From: Gemmatimonadota bacterium
GTDB taxonomy: Bacteria > Gemmatimonadota > Gemmatimonadetes > Gemmatimonadales > GWC2-71-9
Reading direction: 5' to 3'
NCBI GenBank assembly: GCA_022710485.1
Contig: JAKLGU010000007.1
Coordinates: 62,001 to 126,000, forward strand
Length of the DNA: 64,000 nucleotides
Shown: piece by piece, positions 24,252 through 32,825 of the stretch
Numbering within the stretch: the stretch's first letter is position 1
How the letters are laid out: each line of letters opens with the position of its first letter
Notes under the pieces: model-generated
What the model saw: the letters and a program-made list of their open reading frames with translations, nothing else
Database searches by the model: none
Told to the model about the DNA's origin: nothing
Position numbers and translations under genes: made by a program

Positions 24252-25084
24252 TCCTGGATGGGACGGCCCTCGCGCGGGCACGGGCGCCCGAATTGGCCGT
24301 GCGTGGTCGGCGGGTGGCGGAGTTGCGGGGCCGCCGCCCGCGGCTGCTGCTTGTGGCGTTTGCGGATGCGGCCGGTGGCGCACCCTTCGTTGCGCGGAAG
24401 GTTCGGGCCTGCGCCGCGGCGGGAGTGGACGTCCTGCCGCTGCTGTTCCCGTTCGGTACCTCGGCGCCGGAGGCCGAGCATGCGCTCGGCGCCCTCCTGG
24501 AATCCGAAGTGGTTGATGCCGTGTTCCTGGAGTTCCCGTTTCCGGAGGGCGTGGACGGTGAGGCACTCACGGCGTTGGTGCCAGCGGCCGCCGATGTGGA
24601 CATCATGACGGCGGGCCGCGTCACGCAATACTTCGCGGACCCCGACGCGCCACCTCCCCTGACGGTGTCAGCCGGCCTGGTCCTGCTCGATGGGCACGGC
24701 GTGGACATCCGCGGCCGCGCCGGGGTCGTCGTGGGAGAGGGCACCCCGTTTTCGCGGATGTTTCGCGAGGCGCTCGTGCGGCGTGGTGCGCGGATGCACC
24801 CGCTTGTGTCGCCACAGGAGTCGGGCTGGCTCCCCGTCGTCCAGGGGGCGGAGTTGGTCGTGGCGGCGGCATCGGCTCCCGGGATGCTGCGCGGGACCGC
24901 GCTTTCCCCCGGGGCCATCGTACTCGATGCGGGCTATTTTAATCCCGGTGGCCGAGGGGACGTGGACACGGCCGACGGCATCGGGCACCTGGGGGCCATC
25001 GCTCTGGTGCCAGGAGGCATCGGGCCGATGACAGTGTCTGTCCTGGTGGAGCGGGTCATCGCGTTTGCGGAGCGAGGTTCCTGA
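24248..25084 (+). CDS. Divergent FolD-like protein
   Basis: A 278-residue protein with the FolD two-domain fold (methylene-THF dehydrogenase/cyclohydrolase). Retained features are ILDGTALA at the start, the catalytic-Lys segment PFVARKVRACAAAG and GGIGPMTVSVLVERVI near the end. Several key features differ: the Tyr before that Lys is Phe, the Gln of the usual QLPLP motif is Glu in LEFPFPEG, and the NADP loop usually written GRSxxVG reads VGEGTPFSRMF. It is the last gene of the operon, so this may be a repurposed folate-binding protein instead of the housekeeping enzyme. Confidence 0.75.
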   Translation: MILDGTALARARAPELAVRGRRVAELRGRRPRLLLVAFADAAGGAPFVARKVRACAAAGVDVLPLLFPFGTSAPEAEHALGALLESEVVDAVFLEFPFPEGVDGEALTALVPAAADVDIMTAGRVTQYFADPDAPPPLTVSAGLVLLDGHGVDIRGRAGVVVGEGTPFSRMFREALVRRGARMHPLVSPQESGWLPVVQGAELVVAAASAPGMLRGTALSPGAIVLDAGYFNPGGRGDVDTADGIGHLGAIALVPGGIGPMTVSVLVERVIAFAERGS

Positions 25085-25096
25085 TCGGGGCACCGA

Positions 25097-25495
25097 CGGC
25101 TCGAACACCTTGTCGCGGTCCGGATAGGCCATGCCGCCCGGGAGGAATCCCCACGTGCCGGCATTGTGGACCTCCTCCAGCGCATCCTTGAGCGTCCGGA
25201 AGGCGGTTCGTGCCAATCCACCGGCGAGCGAAATCCGCTTGACACCCAACGCCGCCCGCCCCAGCACATCGAGCCCGGCGGCTCCGGCGACGATATTGAC
25301 GGGGCCGTTGATCTGGCGGACCAATTGCCCGATGTCGGCCGCCTCGTCGACGCCGATGACGAATGCGCAATCGGCGCCCGCTTCGAGGTACGCGTTGGAG
25401 CGCAGGACGGCCTCCGTGCGTTTCCAGCCGGGCGCGGCGCCCCGATCGAAGTAGACGTCGGTGAGCGCGTTGATGACCAGCGCACGGAGGTCGCC
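25097..25495 (-). pseudogene. Remnant of an isocitrate lyase/PEP mutase family gene
   Basis: About 133 residues match the C-terminal half of phosphoenolpyruvate-mutase-like enzymes: LVINALTDVYF, AYLEAGADCAFVIGV, INGPVNIVAGAAG and LGVKRISLAGG. The N-terminal half, with the substrate-binding Asp residues, is absent: the frame upstream has no homology, and neither do the other frames. The frame then runs on antisense through the FolD-like gene without a family-like end. Decay by 5' deletion is the simplest reading. Stretch 25496-25858 has no supportable gene apart from the promoter region of the next one. Confidence 0.7.
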
Positions 25496-25858
25496 TGCTC
25501 GTTGGTGCTGCGGGTTGCCGCTTATGGTGCCGTCCTTCGAGGCCCGACGGACCTCCCACCAGCCGCCCCCACCCCCGAGCCCGGGCAGTGCCAACTCCCG
25601 GTAACGCTAGACGGGGCTGAGCAGGATCATCCGGAGCATCGGATCGCGAATCAGGCGGAGGCCCCGGGTTGCGGCCGGTCCTGACGCTGGGAACAGTGGC
25701 CAGCATCCGGTTCCCGCCGGCGGGCAACGCTTGGCGGTCCGGATGGATACCCGGCCCGGGCGCCAGCACGGCCTCGCCGGGGCGCCTCCCAGGCCCCCCC
25801 TCACGCAAACCCGAGTTTGGTGGTACCCTATCGGCTTCCCCCAAGCCCCGAGGTTGCC

Positions 25859-26338
25859 ATGACGATCCGATCCGCCGCTGGTGCCGCCCTATTCGTGACC
25901 CTCGCGTTCGTGGTGCCCTCCACCGCCAGCGCGCAGATTCCCGACAGCGTCATCCCGCTGCAGACCGTGGTGAGCGAGACCAACCGGTTCCGCGCGGAAT
26001 ACGCCACGCACTTCAACAACAAGGATGTCGCGGGGTTGCTGACCATGTACGCGGCGGACGCCATCTTCACGGCGGAGGACGGCACCCGGTACAGCGGGGC
26101 GGAAGCGATCACGGCCTACTTCACGAAGATGGCCGCCACCATGCCGCATATCGTCGTCACGTCGGAAAGCCTGTTGTCCTACGGCGGGACCGCCATCGAC
26201 ATGGGCACGATCACCATGCACCCGCCGGGCGGCGGCGAGCACAAGAGCCGGTACCTGGCGGTGCTTCGCCGCGAGTTGGGAGGGGCGGGCAACTGGGACC
26301 TGGTCCGCGTCGCGCGGACGCCCGTGACGGCGAAGTAG
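25859..26338 (+). CDS. Secreted SnoaL/DUF4440-like protein
   Basis: A 159-residue protein with a signal peptide (residues 1-25, ending in STASAQ). The mature part resembles an NTF2-like/DUF4440 fold: AEYATHFNNKDVAGLLTMYA then DAIFTAEDGTRYSGAEAITAYF, and a C-terminal strand NWDLVRVARTP. Such domains are small cone-shaped barrels that serve many roles. No catalytic residues can be assigned. A strong bidirectional terminator follows. Confidence 0.75.
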   Translation: MTIRSAAGAALFVTLAFVVPSTASAQIPDSVIPLQTVVSETNRFRAEYATHFNNKDVAGLLTMYAADAIFTAEDGTRYSGAEAITAYFTKMAATMPHIVVTSESLLSYGGTAIDMGTITMHPPGGGEHKSRYLAVLRRELGGAGNWDLVRVARTPVTAK

Positions 26339-26363
26339 CGACTCGACCCTCCGTCACAGACGA

Positions 26364-26397
26364 AAAGGCCCGCCCTCCTGATGGAGGGCGGGCCTTT
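26364..26397. terminator. Bidirectional Rho-independent terminator
   Basis: A perfect 15-bp inverted repeat runs from AAAGGCCCGCCCTCC (26364-26378) to GGAGGGCGGGCCTTT (26383-26397), with loop TGAT. T-runs are present at the end on both strands. It lies between two convergent genes and can serve both. Confidence 0.9.
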
Positions 26398-26415
26398 CGC
26401 ATGCCTCACGCCTCG

Positions 26416-27069
26416 TTACTGTCTGTTCCAGGTCGGCCGGAAGTCGCGCGTCACCTGGGACACCATGTCGTCCACCATGCTGGCGTAGGCGGCGTTCGGG
26501 TCGGTGGCCGAGACGGTCGGCAGCCGCCCCCCGCTCATCGAGACGCTGCCGACGCTCTGGCTTGCCGTGCCGCTGGAGCGCCACAGCGTGCCGCCGGTGC
26601 TGGTCGAGAGGAGTCGCACGCTCAGTTCGGCGGACACGGTGGCGCCCACGTTGAGGTTGCCGCTCGCACCGACGCTCCCGTGCGGCTTGGTGTTCGAAAC
26701 CGCCAGCTGCCCGAAGAAGACGGCCGGGATGTTCTTGGCGCGTCCCAGCTCCTGGGCCGCCGCGGGCGCATCCCCCGCCGCCAGGAGCCGCGCCACTGAC
26801 GAGTCGGCCGGGCCGAGCTCGATCAGCTCGAATCCGCTCTGACTCGTCAGGACCTCCTCCGCAAACCGCTCGGTGGCGAGCTGCCCAAGGGAGTTCTTCG
26901 CGGGATCGGCCGAGAAGGTCACCAGCGCGACGCGGTCATAGCCCCCAAGGTCCATCCGGGGAGGCACCCGGGCGAGTTGCGAGGAACAGCCAGCCACGGC
27001 AAGGGCCGCCCCGGCCACGACCATGGCTCGGCGTAACCCGCTGATTCTCAAGCATTTGGACGACAGCAT
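26416..27069 (-). CDS. Lipoprotein with CsgG/LpoB-like features
   Basis: A 217-residue lipoprotein. The signal peptide ends in the lipobox VAGC (Cys about residue 28). The body has YDRVALVTFSADPAKNSLGQ, FAEEVLTSQSGFELIELG and a pattern of strands with GTLWRSSGTAS, resembling the anticodon-binding-like fold of CsgG or LpoB outer-membrane lipoproteins; this is a fold-level guess. The ATG at 27069 has GGAAGG upstream. Function unknown; it ends at the shared terminator. Confidence 0.65.
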   Translation of the reverse strand: MLSSKCLRISGLRRAMVVAGAALAVAGCSSQLARVPPRMDLGGYDRVALVTFSADPAKNSLGQLATERFAEEVLTSQSGFELIELGPADSSVARLLAAGDAPAAAQELGRAKNIPAVFFGQLAVSNTKPHGSVGASGNLNVGATVSAELSVRLLSTSTGGTLWRSSGTASQSVGSVSMSGGRLPTVSATDPNAAYASMVDDMVSQVTRDFRPTWNRQ

Positions 27070-27132
27070 CGGGCCCTTCCTTCCACAGGTTGGCCTCCAA
27101 AATGGCAAGAAGCAGACCCGAGGAAGGGCGAC

Positions 27133-27825
27133 TCAGGGCCTCGGCGGCTCCGCCGACGTGGCGCCCCGGTTCCAGGCGACCCACGCGACGACGGCCACGA
27201 TCGTGTAGACAAACCAGTGGGCGGCGTAACTGTAGAGGAATCCGGAGTGAACACGCAGGATCAACACTGGGAACGCTGCGGCGAGCGTCATGGACGCGAT
27301 GCCGTACGAGAGCCCCGGGCCGCGGCCGATGACGAGGAGCATGGGCAGGTGCAGTACGCCGAAGATGCCCAGAAACGCGAACACGACCGCCATGACCGAC
27401 AGCCCTGTCTCGGCGAGGAGCAGGGTGAGCGCCAGGATGACGAGCTGTTGAAAGAGGACTTCGAAGGACTTCGGCACCAGGTAGCGGTAGTCCATCCGCA
27501 GGTAGAACTCTTCCGGGTGCCGCGCGATGAGCGCTTCCGGCCGACGGAGCAACCCGGGGACTACTGCATAGGAGGTGAGGGTGAGGGCGATGGCCAGGAG
27601 GAGTGTCACGAGCGGGGCAGCCGTGATCTTGCTCATCATCGGCTCGAGCCTGGGCCAGTGGAGGACGACCACCGGCATCGAGAACGTGAGGAACAGGGCG
27701 GACGTGCGCGCGGGGTGTTCGATGTAGGTGACGCCCCTCCTGATCATCCCGAAGGACGCTCCCCAGCACGCAAGCCAGAGCAGGGCCAGCCCCCCGATCT
27801 GGGTCACCAGCGACAGGAAGGTCAC
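27133..27825 (-). CDS. Polytopic membrane protein, possibly CPBP-like
   Basis: A 230-residue protein with about seven helices. The segment LGIFGVLHLPMLL contains FxxxH, and AAHWFVY gives a later helix His, as in the CPBP/Abi intramembrane protease group, while HPEEFYLRMDYR gives a Glu pair in a loop. The usual EExxxR helix is not clearly placed, so the family is uncertain. A GTG start at 27825 was chosen; no ATG precedes the first helix. It lies 25 bases after the next membrane-protein gene and is probably co-transcribed with it. Confidence 0.5.
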   Translation of the reverse strand: MTFLSLVTQIGGLALLWLACWGASFGMIRRGVTYIEHPARTSALFLTFSMPVVVLHWPRLEPMMSKITAAPLVTLLLAIALTLTSYAVVPGLLRRPEALIARHPEEFYLRMDYRYLVPKSFEVLFQQLVILALTLLLAETGLSVMAVVFAFLGIFGVLHLPMLLVIGRGPGLSYGIASMTLAAAFPVLILRVHSGFLYSYAAHWFVYTIVAVVAWVAWNRGATSAEPPRP

Positions 27826-27850
27826 GATCGACGCTCGATCCTCCGCAGGA

Positions 27851-29062
27851 TCACCGGACCAGTTGCACGACGCTCTGCAGGATCTCCTTGAGCGAGTACT
27901 GGTAGAGCAGGAGGGGTGCGAAGGGCGCCGCGACCGGCAGCAGGATGCCGGCAACTTCGCGAAGGGAAATCGCCACTGGGCGCATCGCCTTCACCTGGCC
28001 GTACACACCGGTGTAGTCGATCATGGCGCTCGACTGGCCGCTGTCCAGCAGCTTCGCTCCGCTCGCGGGCGGCGGCGCCGTCCAGTGGCGGTCAAATTCG
28101 CGTGTCATGGCGATCCCCGTCAGGCCGTAGCCGGCAAGCGCCGAGTAGCGCGCCTTCACCAGGCCCCCGACGAAGAAGAACTGCGGCGCCAGGAGGAGCA
28201 TGCATTCGCACACGATGAAGGCGACGATCGGGCCTCGGGCGTCCAGCAGGCTCTCGCCTCCGTACTGGATTCGGTTGGACACGGTTGCCGCCGCCAGCGC
28301 GCTGAACCCGAGGAAGACAGTCCGGAAGGCCCGCGGAGACCACGCGAGGAAGCCAATCCCGCCGGCCCCGTCGGGGTGTGAGGCCGCCCACGCGAGGTCG
28401 AGTCTCGAGATGCGCCACACCAGTCCCCACCAGCAGACGATCCGCCAGAGCCAGCGCAGCATCAGGAACTGGACCAGCGGGAGCGACACCCATGCGTACC
28501 AGCGGCCCGCCCCGCTGATGTCTGTCCGCCCCTCGACGACCGAGCCAAACCACGCCGCTTCCGATCCGAGGTGCGGCAGCGAGGCCACGAGCAGGTGCGG
28601 GAGCGCCAGCGCCGTCAGCAGGAGCACGAGTTCGGCGGTGTCCGAAGTGGCCAGGCGCTGGGTCCGGACGACGGCCGCCTCGAATGCCGGCAGGTCGGGC
28701 TCCCGAACCAGTCCGGCCCGGCGGAACAGTTCGACCACGATTCCCAGAATGCGATCGGCCGCTGGTTCGGCCATGATCATGATCGGCACGACGACGAGGA
28801 ACCGGGCCCAGGTTCCAAGGTCACTGAAGAGCGGGTGGTCGACGCCGCCCACGGCCGTGCCTGCCGCCGCCGAGAGGACGACGAGCGGCAGCCATCCGAT
28901 GACGAGGAGCATGCCGATCAGCATGCCCCGCCCCCGCGCGCCGCCGCTCAGGCCGGACTTGGTCAGCGCACTTTGGAGGCGGCCGCCTTCACACAGGGAG
29001 AACGCCGGCACGTCGATCACCTCGACCTCCTCACGGCTGGGGTCCATCCGTCCACATGCCAT
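27851..29062 (-). CDS. Conserved multi-pass membrane protein, unknown function
   Basis: A 403-residue protein with about seven or eight helices. Distinct stretches are SLPLVQFLMLRWLWRIVCWW, then WRISRLDLAWAASHPDGAGG, which recur in uncharacterised bacterial membrane proteins. The N-terminal 45 residues are soluble and the C-terminal segment ends in a further helix (LLPVAAPFAPLLLYQY). The start could also be the Met six codons later. It is coupled with the CPBP-like gene downstream. I do not recognise a function. Confidence 0.6.
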   Translation of the reverse strand: MACGRMDPSREEVEVIDVPAFSLCEGGRLQSALTKSGLSGGARGRGMLIGMLLVIGWLPLVVLSAAAGTAVGGVDHPLFSDLGTWARFLVVVPIMIMAEPAADRILGIVVELFRRAGLVREPDLPAFEAAVVRTQRLATSDTAELVLLLTALALPHLLVASLPHLGSEAAWFGSVVEGRTDISGAGRWYAWVSLPLVQFLMLRWLWRIVCWWGLVWRISRLDLAWAASHPDGAGGIGFLAWSPRAFRTVFLGFSALAAATVSNRIQYGGESLLDARGPIVAFIVCECMLLLAPQFFFVGGLVKARYSALAGYGLTGIAMTREFDRHWTAPPPASGAKLLDSGQSSAMIDYTGVYGQVKAMRPVAISLREVAGILLPVAAPFAPLLLYQYSLKEILQSVVQLVR

Positions 29063-29190
29063 GCACGATAATCTCCTCGTCGGTGCTTCTGCACCGGCCG
29101 GGTCTCCGGCTACATTGAACGTCTGGCAGGATGGGTGGTGGGTGCTGGCGATTGCACGCGGTATTCACAGTGATTCAGCGGAGGTTCACC

Positions 29191-29688
29191 ATGCGGGTTC
29201 TCCGGCTCGGACTTGTGTCGGCGCTGGTGCTTGGTGGGGCCGGCTGTGAGAGCGGAACCGGTTCCGGACCCGGCATTTCCGGGCCGCCGCCGGCGTATGA
29301 GGACATTTCCGGTCAGTACTCGGCGCCGGTGCTCGCCACCAGCACGGGTTTGGTGCTCACGGGCACCATGTATCTCTTCCTGACCCAGGAGGACAGCACC
29401 TTCCGGGGGTCCTACGCGATGGTCGGCACATTGGAGGAGGGCGCCGCCTCCGAGCCCATCACCCTGATCGGCGCCGTCAGCAACGGGGTGTTGGCGCTCG
29501 GGTCGAATCCCGCCCTGACCATGGACTTCAACCCGATCGGGTGCGGGGCGACGTTCGTCCAGAACGCCGGCAGCTTCTCGGGCTCGCTCGGGACCATCAC
29601 CATGCCCGACGCCACGATCCCGGTGCAGGATCTCGACTGCGCCGAACTGCTTCGCACGGTCGTCGGAACGCTCGCATTCACGAAGTAG
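29191..29688 (+). CDS. Small lipoprotein, unknown function
   Basis: A 165-residue protein. A signal peptide with lipobox LGGAGC puts the lipidated Cys near residue 18, followed by a Gly/Ser/Pro-rich linker (SGTGSGPGISGPPP). The rest is beta-rich, with a likely disulfide between the Cys in NPIGCGATF and that in LDCAELL. The ATG at 29191 follows GGAGG by six bases, which decides it over an earlier frame start. It ends 9 bases before ftcD; a link with that operon is possible but not obvious. Confidence 0.7.
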   Translation: MRVLRLGLVSALVLGGAGCESGTGSGPGISGPPPAYEDISGQYSAPVLATSTGLVLTGTMYLFLTQEDSTFRGSYAMVGTLEEGAASEPITLIGAVSNGVLALGSNPALTMDFNPIGCGATFVQNAGSFSGSLGTITMPDATIPVQDLDCAELLRTVVGTLAFTK

Positions 29689-29697
29689 GGAGCCGCC

Positions 29698-31383
29698 ATG
29701 TCCGCCCTGATCGAATGCGTGCCGAACTTCTCCGAGGGCCGTGACCCCGAGGTGATCCGGCGCATCGCTTCCCGCCTCGAGTCGGTGGAGGGGGCCAAGT
29801 TGCTGCACGTCGATCCGGGCAAGGCCACCAACCGGACGGTCATGACCGTTGCCGGAACGCCGGAGGCGGTCGTCGAGGCCGCCTTCCGCGCCATCGCGGA
29901 GGCTGCCGAACTGATCGATATGCGGCATCACACCGGCGAGCATCCCCGCATGGGCGCCACCGACGTCTGCCCGCTGGTGCCCATTTCCGGCATCAGCATG
30001 CGGGAGGCGGCGGACTGGGCCCGGAAGCTCGCCGCCCGCGTCGGCCACGAGCTCAGGATCCCCGTCTACGCCTACGAAGCCGCCCAGCCCGACCCGGCCC
30101 GCAGGAACCTCGCGGTCATCCGGGCCGGCGAGTACGAGGGGCTTGAGCGGAAGATGAAGGACCCGGCGTGGACGCCCGACTTCGGTCCGGCCACCTTCAA
30201 CGCGAAGAGCGGTGCCACCGTCATCGGAGCCCGCGACTTCCTCGTGGCCTTCAACGTCAACCTCAACACCACCTCCACCCGCCGGGCCAACGCCATCGCC
30301 TTCGACGTGCGCGAGGTGGGCCGCCCGAAGCGCGCAGGGCACCCACTCACCGGCAAGCCGGTGCTGGACGCGTCCGGCGAACCGGTGATGGTTCCCGGCA
30401 CGCTCAAGGCCGTGAAGGCGATCGGCTGGTTCATCCAGGAGTACGGCATCGCCCAGGTCTCGATGAACCTGGTGGACCTGAACGTCACTCCCGTCCACGT
30501 GGCGTTCGACGAGGTCTGCCGCGCCGCCGAGGCGCGCGGCGTCAGGGTGACCGGGTCTGAACTGGTCGGGTTGGTTCCCCTGGCTGCCCTGCTCGATGCC
30601 GGTCGGCACTATCTCCGAAAGCAGCAGCGGTCGGTGGGTGTGTCCGAGGCCGAGCTCATCAAGATCGCCGTCAAGTCGCTCGGCCTCGACGAACTCGGTC
30701 CCTTCAAGCCCGAGGAGCGGATCATCGAGTACCGGCTCCGGGACACCGGGCTTTCTCGGCTCGTGAATCTCTCGGTCCGAGACTTCGCCGAGGAGACCGC
30801 CTCGGAATCGGTGGCCCCAGGTGGCGGCTCCGTCGCTGCCGCTGTCGGCGCACTTGGCGCCTCCCTCGGCACGATGGTGGCCAATCTCTCCGCCCACAAA
30901 CGCGGCTGGGACGAGCGCTGGGAGGAGTTTTCCGGGTGGGCCGAGAAGGGGCAGCGGATCAAGGACGAGCTGCTCCGACTGGTGGACGAGGACACCCGCG
31001 CCTTCGACCGGGTGATGGCGGCGCTCGGCATGCCGAAATCCACGGACGCGGAAAAGAGCGCCCGTAGTGCCGCGCTCGCCGCTGCCAACCTCGGCGCACT
31101 GCAGGTGCCGTGGCAGGTGATGCAGACCGCCTTCGGCGCATTTGAGCTGATCCGCGCCATGGCGGAGCAGGGGAACCCCGCCTCCGCCTCCGACGCCGGT
31201 GTCGGCGCGCTCTGCACCCGGGCCGCCATCCGTGGCGCCTGGCTCAATGTGCGCACCAACGCCAGCGGCGTGAAGGACAAGGCTGCCATCGACCAAATCA
31301 TGAAGGACGGCGCGCAGATGGATGCGGACGCCGCGCGGACCGAGGCGGAGATCCTCTCTATCGTAGAACGGAAATTCGGATGA
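29698..31383 (+). CDS. ftcD: Bifunctional glutamate formiminotransferase/formimino-THF cyclodeaminase
   Basis: A 561-residue cytoplasmic enzyme of histidine degradation. Residues 1-300 form the formiminotransferase (IECVPNFSEGRD, DMRHHTGEHPRMGATDVCP with the catalytic His region). After a middle segment (about 300-355), residues 360-561 form the cyclodeaminase (SVAPGGGSVAAAVGALGA). Together they transfer the formimino group from formiminoglutamate to tetrahydrofolate and release ammonia, giving glutamate. Length equals that of the animal fused enzyme. No hut genes are in view; it is joined by ATGA to the aldehyde dehydrogenase of the hydroxyproline operon. Confidence 0.95.
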   Translation: MSALIECVPNFSEGRDPEVIRRIASRLESVEGAKLLHVDPGKATNRTVMTVAGTPEAVVEAAFRAIAEAAELIDMRHHTGEHPRMGATDVCPLVPISGISMREAADWARKLAARVGHELRIPVYAYEAAQPDPARRNLAVIRAGEYEGLERKMKDPAWTPDFGPATFNAKSGATVIGARDFLVAFNVNLNTTSTRRANAIAFDVREVGRPKRAGHPLTGKPVLDASGEPVMVPGTLKAVKAIGWFIQEYGIAQVSMNLVDLNVTPVHVAFDEVCRAAEARGVRVTGSELVGLVPLAALLDAGRHYLRKQQRSVGVSEAELIKIAVKSLGLDELGPFKPEERIIEYRLRDTGLSRLVNLSVRDFAEETASESVAPGGGSVAAAVGALGASLGTMVANLSAHKRGWDERWEEFSGWAEKGQRIKDELLRLVDEDTRAFDRVMAALGMPKSTDAEKSARSAALAAANLGALQVPWQVMQTAFGAFELIRAMAEQGNPASASDAGVGALCTRAAIRGAWLNVRTNASGVKDKAAIDQIMKDGAQMDADAARTEAEILSIVERKFG

Positions 31384-32825
31384 CCGCCCTCCTCTCCCAT
31401 CACATCGCTGGCGCCGCCCGCCCCAGCACGGGCAGCGCCTCCCTGCAGGACCTCAATCCTTCCGACGAGCGCGACATCGTGGCGGAGGTGCCGGTGGGCA
31501 CCCCGGCGGATGCGGCGGCGGCGGTGGCCGCCGCTGCCGAGGCGCTGCCGGCGTGGCGGCGCCTGACCGGACCGGCGCGGGCCGACCACCTGCACAAGTG
31601 GGCGGCCGCCATCGAGGCACGTGCCGAGGAGATGGCGCAGGCCATGGCACGGGAGGTCGGGAAGCCGATCGCCGAGGCGCGGGGCGAGGTCGGGCGGTGC
31701 ATCGTGATCCTCCGCTACTACGCCGGCGACGCGGTGCGCGCGGTGGGCGAAGTGATCCCCCCGCAGGCGGCCGGCGCCCTCCAGTTCACGCTCCGCGAGC
31801 CGCTCGGCGTGGTGGCCCTCATCACGCCGTGGAACTTCCCGCTGGCCATCCCGCTCTGGAAGGCAGCCCCGGCGCTCGCGTTCGGGAACACCGTCGTCCT
31901 CAAGCCCTCGGAGCAGTCGCCGGTGATGGCGCTCCTGCTGGCGGAGACGGCGCAGGCGGCCGGGCTCCCCGCCGGGGTCTTCAACGTGCTGCTCGGCACC
32001 GGGCAGGGAGTCGGGGAGGCGCTGCTCCGCGCACCGGAGGTGCGCGGCGTCAGCTTTACCGGATCGGCGGCCGTCGGCGCCAGGGTCGCGGCCATCGCGG
32101 CGGAGCGGAACATCCGCTACCAGACCGAAATGGGCGGCAAGAACGTCGTGATCGTGCTGCCCGACGCCGACCTGGACCTGGCCGCGAAGCTGACGGCGGC
32201 CGGCGCCATGCGCTATGCCGGGCAGAAGTGCACCGCCACCAGCCGGGCCGTCGTGGCCCGCCAGGCGGAGGGCGCCTTCCTCGAGAAGCTGCGCGAGCAG
32301 GTCGCCGGACTGGTCCTGGGTCCGGTCACGGATCCCGCCGCCGCCGTCGGTCCCGTCATCAGCGCCGCGGCGCGCGAGCGGATCTGGTCCGCCCTCGCGG
32401 CGGCCAAGGGCGACATGGTCTGCGGCGGGAGTGAAGGAACCGGCGTGACGTTCCTGCGCGGGAACTTCGTGACGCCCACCGTGGTGCGCGGCGTGGATCC
32501 GGCATCCCCGCTCGCCCAGGAGGAGTTGTTCGGCCCCGTGCTCGCCGTGCTCGCCGCGGATGGGCTGGACGAGGCGATCGCGCTGGCCAACCGCTCCCGC
32601 TACGGGCTCAGCGCCTCCCTGTTCACCAGGGACATCGGCTCGGCGCTCCGCTACATCAGCCAGATCGAGGTCGGCCTGGTGCGCGTCAACGGCGACACCA
32701 CCGGCGTGGATCCGCACGCTCCCTTCGGCGGCATGAAGGGCTCCAGCTCCGGCAGCCGCGAGCAGGGCACGGCGGCACGCGAGTTCTACACCGAGACCAA
32801 GACCGTCCAGGTGCACCCCGCATGA
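31380..32825 (+). CDS. Aldehyde dehydrogenase, probable 2-oxoglutarate semialdehyde dehydrogenase
   Basis: A 481-residue NAD(P)-dependent aldehyde dehydrogenase. Catalytic residues are visible: Asn152 in TPWNFPL, Lys175 in VLKPSEQSP, Glu250 in ETE-like RYQTEMGGKN and the nucleophile Cys284 in AGQKCTATSR. In hydroxyproline breakdown this family turns 2-oxoglutarate semialdehyde into 2-oxoglutarate. The substrate is inferred from the operon: epimerase, dehydrogenase and deaminase genes follow, each overlapping the next. Starts by ATGA with ftcD. Confidence 0.88.
   Translation: MTALLSHHIAGAARPSTGSASLQDLNPSDERDIVAEVPVGTPADAAAAVAAAAEALPAWRRLTGPARADHLHKWAAAIEARAEEMAQAMAREVGKPIAEARGEVGRCIVILRYYAGDAVRAVGEVIPPQAAGALQFTLREPLGVVALITPWNFPLAIPLWKAAPALAFGNTVVLKPSEQSPVMALLLAETAQAAGLPAGVFNVLLGTGQGVGEALLRAPEVRGVSFTGSAAVGARVAAIAAERNIRYQTEMGGKNVVIVLPDADLDLAAKLTAAGAMRYAGQKCTATSRAVVARQAEGAFLEKLREQVAGLVLGPVTDPAAAVGPVISAAARERIWSALAAAKGDMVCGGSEGTGVTFLRGNFVTPTVVRGVDPASPLAQEELFGPVLAVLAADGLDEAIALANRSRYGLSASLFTRDIGSALRYISQIEVGLVRVNGDTTGVDPHAPFGGMKGSSSGSREQGTAAREFYTETKTVQVHPA

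Noticed and set aside
26364..26397. Operator or repeat-family element
   Set aside because: Perfect hairpin with T-runs between convergent genes is explained fully as a terminator.
29110..31296. Very long open frame (over 700 codons) on the minus strand
   Set aside because: It is antisense to the lipoprotein and ftcD; its composition is the His/Arg/Gly-rich shadow typical of GC-rich genes, and it has no family motifs.
30609..32816. Long minus-strand frame opposite ftcD and the aldehyde dehydrogenase
   Set aside because: Shadow of two well-supported enzymes; no motifs.
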